NCBI RefSeq assembly: GCF_030272615.1
Contig: NC_081411.1
Location: forward strand, 836,802,136 to 836,866,135
Length of the DNA stretch: 64,000 nucleotides
From: Cryptomeria japonica
Lineage: Eukaryota > Streptophyta > Pinopsida > Cupressales > Cupressaceae
Reading direction: 5' to 3'
The position numbers and the translations under genes are program-made. The notes under the pieces were generated by a model. It did no database searches. It saw only the letters and a list, made by a program, of their open reading frames with translations, and had not been told where the DNA came from. Positions 57,850 to 64,000 of this stretch are shown here, piece after piece; position 1 is the stretch's first letter; each line of letters starts with the position of its first letter.

Positions 57850-58913
57850 TGTTAGGTCTCGGAGACAACTGAGAGGGGGGGGGGGGTGAATCAATTGTCT
57901 AATAAATTCATACCAAAAACCAATTAACCAACTTAATGCTTAATACTGATAAACCAGTTAAGTATGCTGGTAGACAGTGTTAACAGTAAATTGCTATACT
58001 GGTAAAGATTAATGCATGAAATACAAACATAAAGTCATCCACAACACATGACACCAATATTTGTATCGAGAAACCCTGTAAGGGGAAAAACCATGGTGGG
58101 AAACCTTACCCACAATCAAATGATACTATTGTAGATAGTAAGTGTACATAAAAGGGGTCTGCACATGCAGAAAGGCCAACAACCTAGAGCTCACTGCTCA
58201 ATCACAAAATGGGAGTCACACTGACTACAGTTGGATGGTTAAATCCAATAAGAATGTACTGCACAAAATAGCATCTTCATATGCTAGATTCAGTACTGGT
58301 GTTATGCTAATATGCTTATACAAAAACCTAGCTTCACCTTCAAATGATGCCTTTGTGTATACCTCTGCTTGATCTCGCATATACTTTCACTCAATTCTTT
58401 TTTGCATTCCACACTTGATCTTACAAATAAGATCTTACATTTATACCATACCCTAAGACCAATTTTAGTAGGTCGGCTCTACAAGATATTACAATAAAAT
58501 CATTTTACAAACAATATAATATCCGATGCAATAACCGATTAAACATGTCGGCTTAATGCATTTACATCAATAATAAATCATCTCCATAGCGTACCATGCT
58601 AATCTGGAAAAGATAAACCTGCCGGTGTAACCCTAGATAACCTGGACCTATTTGCTGGTAAAAACAAATATGCAAATATGAATATATCAATGATTAATTA
58701 TTCAAAACAAAGTGTCCACACGATGTCTTCGACATTACCAAGTGTCTTCCACATTATTCCAGATACCGGTGAACATTATATCCTGCAGGTGAACCATATA
58801 CTAGTAATTGTTGCACAGTTTACTTGCTTGCCGATGAATGTTGCTGGATCTCCAAAGTGCTTGTTTTCAATAGGTGTTGACATCAATGACAAAGCCATAC
58901 CAAAATACCAACA
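57850..58913 (-). mobile_element. Element C 3' LTR
   Basis: 1,064 bp; on the minus strand it starts TGTTGGTATTTTGG and ends CCTAACA. It contains a run of 12 G in plus sense near 57876-57887, a TATA box near 58440, and the shared block (plus sense GGGGAAAAACCATGGTGGG and CCTAGAGCTCACTGCTC at 58082-58200). Confidence 0.9.
58440..58446 (-). promoter_or_regulatory. TATA box of element C LTR
   Basis: Minus strand reads GGTATAAATGTAAGATCTTA, that is TATAAAT followed by GTAAGATCTT, as in B and S. Confidence 0.55.
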
Positions 58914-59248
58914 ATCTCCCCCTTTGGCATTGATGGCAACACAAGATGGAAAAACCACCAAAGTGCCAAGACAGAAATGCCAAATACCAAAAACCAACAA
59001 TCTCCATTTCTCCCCCTAGGAGCAACATGTGTTTATCCAAAGATTTATTTTCAATACCAATCTCTCCTCAAAAGATAATGTGTTTTTCCATAGATATCTC
59101 TCCCCCTTTGACATCAAATGCCAAAGCTACAAAATTCAAGTCCATACAAAATACCAACTACTCCCCCTGAGAAGTAGCTTCCTTATCAAATACCGGAATA
59201 AAGATTTGTCCTTTTTAATTCTGCCGGTTGATGACAATCATCAACTAT
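58914..59248 (-). other. Element C 3' UTR with repeated polypurine tracts
   Basis: In plus sense, complements of polypurine tracts lie at 58914-58928 (AATCTCCCCCTTTGG, next to the LTR), 59010-59020 (TCTCCCCCTAGG), 59099-59110 (TCTCCCCCTTTG) and 59160-59170 (ACTCCCCCTGAG). No env-like ORF. Confidence 0.7.
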
Positions 59249-62200
59249 CTAAGTCTCTACTGGTGGTGGTATGACTCCAAGCTGATCTCTGAGATATTCA
59301 AAAGTCTCCTTAGGCAAAGGTTTTGTGAAAATATCTGCAAGTTGTTCTTTAGTATTTCACATAAACCAGTTTTATCTCCTTTTCTTCAACTTTTTCCCTT
59401 AGAAAATTTAGTTTGATAGAAACATGTTTTGTTTTAGAATGTAATACCAGATTCTTAGATATATCAATTGCTACAGTGTTATCACAATATATAGTAATGG
59501 GTTCCTTGCATTTTACCTTTATGTCTTTTAGCATTTGCTTAAGCCATAATACCTATGTATAGTTAGTTGCTACTGCAACATATTTTGATTCTGCTATTGA
59601 TAAAGATGTACAACTCTGTTTCTTACTCAACCAAGAAACTAATTTCTTTCCAAGAAAGAATGCTCCTCTAGTGGTGCTCTTTCTATCATCCACATCTCCT
59701 GCCCAATTTGCATCTGTGTATGCACATAGGTCAAAATTTTCATCTCTAGGATACCATAATCCAAGATTTGATGTGCCTTGTAAGTACCAAAAAATCCTTT
59801 TCACTGCTGATTCATGATTTTCCCTAGGATTACTCTGAAATGTAGAAACAATACATACTACATTCATAATATCAGGCCTGGTTTGTGTCAAATATAGTAA
59901 ACTTCCTATCATAGATTTGTATCTAGTTGGATTAACAAGTGTAGATGCATCCCTTTGAGATAATTTGTCATTTGTAGTCATAGGTGTGCGTACCGGTTTA
60001 GAGTTCTCCATCCCAAATTTCTTTAGCAATTCTCTCAAGTACTTGGATTGAATCAAAAATATATCTTTATTAATCTATGAAATCTACAAACCTAAAAAGA
60101 ATTTTATTTCTCCAATCATAGACATTTCAAATTCTTGCTGCATTTTAAGAGAAAATTCCTTACATAATCCATCTTCTCCTCCAAAGATTATATCATCAAC
60201 AAATACTTCAATAATCAAGATGTCATCATTAGTTATTTTGTAATATAAATTACTATTTGCATTTCCTTTAGTAAAACCAATCTTTACAAGATACTTATCC
60301 AACCTTGCATACCAAGCTCTTGGGGCTTGTTTCAATCCATACAGAGCTTTTCTTAACCTGCAAACCATATTGTTGTCATCTATCAAATAAAATCCATCAG
60401 GTTGTTCAATATATACTTCTTCTTCAAGATCTCCATTCAAAAATGCACATTTAATATCCATTTGATAAACTTTGTAGTCCTTGTGAGTTGCAAAAGCCAA
60501 GAATAATCTAATTGCCTTAATTCTGGCTATTGGTGCAAAGGTTTCATTGTAATCAACTCCTTTATGAGAATATCCCTTACACACTAGTCTTGCTTTATTT
60601 CTGACAACCTTACCATCTTCATTAAGTTTATTTCTAAATACCCATTTGGTTCCAATTACATTTTTATCTTTAGGTCGGGGAACTAATGTCCAAGTATTAT
60701 TTTTCTCAATTTGTCCTAATTCTTCTTCCATAGCTTTAATCCAAAATTTATCTTCACATGCCTCATTGATAGATGATGGTTCAATTAGAGAAATAAGACA
60801 TACCTCTTCATTTGCCAATCTTCCTCTTGTCATAACTCCTTTAAATTTGTTTCCAATTATCTAATTTTCAGAATGATTCAATCTTACATACCGGGGTGTC
60901 TTAGTTTACTATTGTTCTTCAATTACTATGGAATCCTCTGATGATACTAGACTAACTAGATCTTCATTCTATACTGGTGGATTCAGTATAGGTTCATTTG
61001 TCACAATTTCTATTGCCGGTTTAGAGTCTATATACCTTGAAGTTCCTCTGAATTATTCATCAATCTTTACATTTGTACTCTCAACAATTTTCTACAATCT
61101 ATTATTAAAACATCTATATGCCTTGCTCTTAGATGAATAACCAAGAAATATTCCTTCATCACTTCTAGGATCAAATTTGCCAATATACTCATCTCTTCTA
61201 ATATAACATTTACTTCCAAAAATTCTAAAATACTTAAGAGTAGGAGTATTACTAAGCCATAGTTCATGAGGGGTCTTACCGGTTTCACCTTTGATGTGAA
61301 CTTTGTTGAATGTATAGACAACAGTGCTAACTTCCTCTCTCCAATACACATGTGGTAGATTTGCTTCTGATAACATACTTCTTGCTACATCCAAGATAGT
61401 TTTGTTTTTCCTTTCAACAACTCCATTCTACTGTGGTGTCTGAGGTGCTGATAACTATCTTCTGATTCCATTCACTTCATAGAATATATTAAAGTCCTTA
61501 GATGTGAATTCTCCTCCTTGATCTGATCTTAAATATTTGATTTTCTTACCGGTTTCATTTTCAACCATTGCTTTGAACAGTTTGAATTTTCCAAGTGCTT
61601 CTGATTTCTCTCTGAGAAAAGTAACCCAACACATTCTAGAATAATCATCAATAATTAGAATGAAATATCTATCACCTTGTAAGCTTTTAGTTCTAGCTGG
61701 ACCACATAAATCAGTGTGAATTAAATCAAGAGCATTATTGGATTTTTTGGAATACTTTTGAAACTAGCTCTAACTTGTTTTCCAAATTGACATTCCTTAC
61801 AAAATGTATTATGAGGTTTCACAATTTTAGGTAGATCTTTAACTGCCTTAGAAGTACTAATTTTTACCATGCAATCAAAGTTTACATGACATAGTCTCTT
61901 ATGCCATAACCAACTTTCATCTATATGTGCAATTAAGCATGCCTTTTCACTGTTATTCAAATGAAAGATATTGCCTCTAGTCTGATTACCGGTTGCAATT
62001 TCCAAACCAGTTCTATTCATGATTTTGCATTTTCCATTTTTAAATTGTAACTGAAATCCCTTCTCAACTAATTGACCAACACTTAAAAGATTATGCTTTA
62101 ATCCTTCAACATAGTAGACATTATCAGTGTTATGCATACCATCAAGAGATATTGAACCCTTACCTTTGATTGAACAAGCTTTGTCATCTCCAAATCTTAC

Positions 62201-63398
62201 TAAACATCCATTGTATTCTTGAAAGTTTAAGAATTTACCTTTGTCTTTAGTCATATGATGTGAGCATCCTGAATCAATGATCCATTCATCCTTTGTTTCA
62301 ACTTTAGCTACTAGGGCTTGTTCTACTGGTTGAGCAGTAGGTGTCGGTTGATCTTCTGTTATAGCAACAAAAACCCATCCATTGTCTTTTGGATCCTCAT
62401 CAGAATCATCAGTCACACCTTCATCAGCAATGTAATAAGATTTGTCTTTGTTCTTCTTAAATCTATATCTCTGATATTCAGGATTAGGCTTGTATGTTCT
62501 TCTAGCTTCTTCTCTTAGTCTAGCATGTCTATCAGGGCATCTTGAAGCCATATGATCAATCTTATTGCAGTTAAAATATTTAAAGGGTGCTTTACCTTCA
62601 TAGTTACTTCCAATTGAACCTTTTGGCATTTTTCTTGCAAATAGTGCTTCAAGTTCTTCAAGCTCTTCATTCTCCTTTTTGGATTTTTCAAGTTCTCTTG
62701 CATAAAAGGCTCTCCAGTCTGATTTGTCAAATGATGGAGTAGATGATGTTGATGCTTTAAAGGCTAAATCAGTTTTTATAGTAGCAATAGGACCAAATTC
62801 CTCAATTTCAAAGGCTAAAAGTTTTCCAATCAATGTATCCCTAGTTACTGATGTAAGGCATTGTTTTCAACTCATTTATAGCAGTAACCTTCATTTTATA
62901 TGCCAGTGGCAAACCTCTTAATATTTTTGAAACAATTTAATCCTCACTCAGAGTTCCTCCACAACATTTAATTCCCAAAACAATTTCATTTACTCTTTCC
63001 ATAAAAGCAGAAATCCTTTCATCTTCTTCCATTTTCAGATGTTCATACCTAACTCAGAATCTTTCAAGTTTTGCAATCTTGACTATGGAATCTCCTTCAT
63101 TAAGTGTTTCCAAATGATCCCAAATAGCTTTAGTAGTAGACCTATCTAATAATCCCATGATTTGTTGATCTGATAATGCGCTCAAAAGTGCTTCTCTTGC
63201 TTTGCAATCGTTTTCTTCATCTTTGGCTAAGGTAGTTGGAGCAATCTGACCAGCTACAACAATAGTATAATCATTTTTTGTAACTTCCCAAATGTCTTTA
63301 CCAATGCAATTCAAATGTGTCTCCATCCTGATTTTCCATATCCCATAGTTGGTTCCATCAAGTTTAGGACTGTCCTTCCTGAAATAATTAGTAGACAT
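59249..63398 (-). pseudogene. Element C gag-pol polyprotein (Ty1/copia)
   Basis: ATG 63398 starts MSTNYFRKD, then PKLDGTNYGIWKIRMETHL and the UBN2-type gag with KAREALLSALSDQ. The zinc knuckle near 62560 reads FNCNKIDHMASRC (first Cys now Tyr). Protease: DEWIIDSGCSHHM near 62290-62250. GAG-pre-integrase: SWLWHKRLCHVNFDC near 61910. The HHCC end FCKECQFGK is near 61795, then a frameshift near 61730. Integrase: DDYSRM near 61650, RSDQGGEF near 61525, NGVVERKN near 61415. RT 60833-60084 is open for 250 codons, with [26 protein letters not shown] and VFVDDIIFGG (both Asp kept). RNase H follows: TQTRPDIMN, CAYTDANW, SLSIAESKY, YCDNTVAIDISKN. It ends near PPVET and stop 59249. About ten stops or shifts make it inactive as it stands. 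Confidence 0.9.
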
Positions 63399-63440
63399 TG
63401 GATCTCCTCAAGTTGTTAAACTTCTGCAAAAGAGGACTAG

Positions 63441-63454
63441 GCTTTGATACTAAT
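63441..63454 (-). other. Element C primer binding site (slightly decayed)
   Basis: The minus strand reads AATTAGTATCAAAGC after the LTR end CCTAACA, two changes from the initiator tRNA-Met PBS seen intact in B and E. Confidence 0.75.
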
Positions 63455-64000
63455 TGTTAGGTCCCGAAGACAACTGAGAGGGGGGGGGTGAATCAGTTGT
63501 CTAATAAATTCAAACCAAAAACCAATTAACCAACTTAATGCTTAATACCGGTAAACCAGTTAAGTATGTTGGTAGACAGTGTTAAAAGTAAATTGCTATA
63601 TTGGTAAATATTAATGCATGAAATACAAAGATAAAGTCATCCACAACACATGACACCAATATTTGTACATGGAAACCCTGTAAGGGGAAAAACCATGGTC
63701 AGAAACCTTACCCACAATCAAATGATACTACTGGAGATAGTAAGTGTACATAAAAGGGGTCTGCACATGCAAAAAGGCCAATAGCCTAGAGCTCACTGCT
63801 TAATCACAAAATGGGAGTCACACTAACTACAGTTGGATGGTTAAATCCAATAAGAATGTACTGCACAAAATAGCATCTTCATATGCTAGATTCAGTACTG
63901 GTGTAATGCTGATATGCTTATACAAAAACCTAGCTTCACCTTCAAATGATGTCTTCATGTATACCTCTACTTGATCTCGCATATACCTTCACTCAATTCT
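63455..64000 (-). mobile_element. Element C 5' LTR, partial
   Basis: The 546 bases in the window match the 3' LTR (57850 on) colinearly with scattered substitutions, including the GGGGAAAAACCATGGT block near 63685. It is cut by the window end. Confidence 0.9.

Larger units (their letters stand above)
57850..64000 (-). mobile_element. Copia element C, nearly complete; 5' LTR runs off the window
   Basis: 3' LTR 57850-58913, internal 58914-63454 (4.5 kb), 5' LTR from 63455 past the window end. Order on the minus strand: PBS, gag, protease, integrase, RT, RNase H, polypurine tracts, LTR. It is the best preserved autonomous copia here, with no insertions in the visible part. The expected TSD at its left edge is TACTT (57845-57849); the partner copy is outside the window. 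It lies in the gag of element A. Confidence 0.9.

Noticed and set aside
57700-57894. A 64-codon minus-strand ORF as a separate small gene
   Set aside because: It joins the tail of the C LTR to a fragment of element A gag, so it is a junction artefact.

Overview
The window reads as plant nuclear DNA from a large, repeat-swollen genome. I favour a gymnosperm such as a conifer because of the AT-rich background, the long and slowly decaying LTR retrotransposons and the very deep nesting, but nothing here names a species. I found no ordinary host gene, tRNA, rRNA or CRISPR array. Almost everything is transposable element, and most of it can be resolved into nested insertions with matching target-site duplications (TSDs).

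Layout. A pol-less copia-like element, F (+), ends at 1..~1655. After a barren AT-rich stretch comes an old copia element, A (minus). Its 3' LTR is at 3909..5254 and its polyprotein pieces lie at 5586..7153, 12059..13752, 32024..32434 and 57626..57849. A was interrupted four times: by H1 (7154..12053, a 4.9 kb LTR-like insert), by copia B (+, 13753..32018), by solo LTR S (+, 32435..57620), and by copia C (minus, 57850 to beyond the window end).

B was itself hit by a TIR element K (15899..16874), a second large LTR-like insert H2 (18640..22866), an insert with 79-bp tandem repeats, I (25088..27065), and a probable Mutator-type insert J (27597..31518). J carries the only long uninterrupted non-retroviral ORF.

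S was split by a gypsy-like element G (33393..57473) that has a CCHC-type gag motif but no recognisable pol. G was split by a pol-less copia-like element D (38840..52581), and the 3' LTR of D was split by a related element E (44308..52232). The order of insertion is therefore A, then S, then G, then D, then E.

The most interesting content is the D/E/F group. These have copia-type PBS, polypurine tracts and LTR modules like those of B and C, but no protease, integrase, RT or RNase H. Instead they carry ORF1 (a long coiled coil plus four to five CCHC zinc knuckles) and ORF2 (about 830 to 1,110 codons) that I cannot assign to a described protein. ORF2 is clearly homologous between D and E. F ends in a helical coding tail that may belong to the same family. 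The shared cis-signals suggest these elements borrow the enzymes of the SIRE/Maximus-like copia elements A, B and C.

Coding regions are degraded by point stops and frameshifts. Many stops are TAG or TAA where an aligned relative or the local pattern suggests a glutamine codon, as expected from C-to-T decay of methylated DNA. B and C keep recognisable catalytic motifs, and C is the most complete. Positions of LTR ends rest on TG/CA termini, PBS and polypurine tracts, TSDs, and comparison of each interrupted LTR with its uninterrupted partner.
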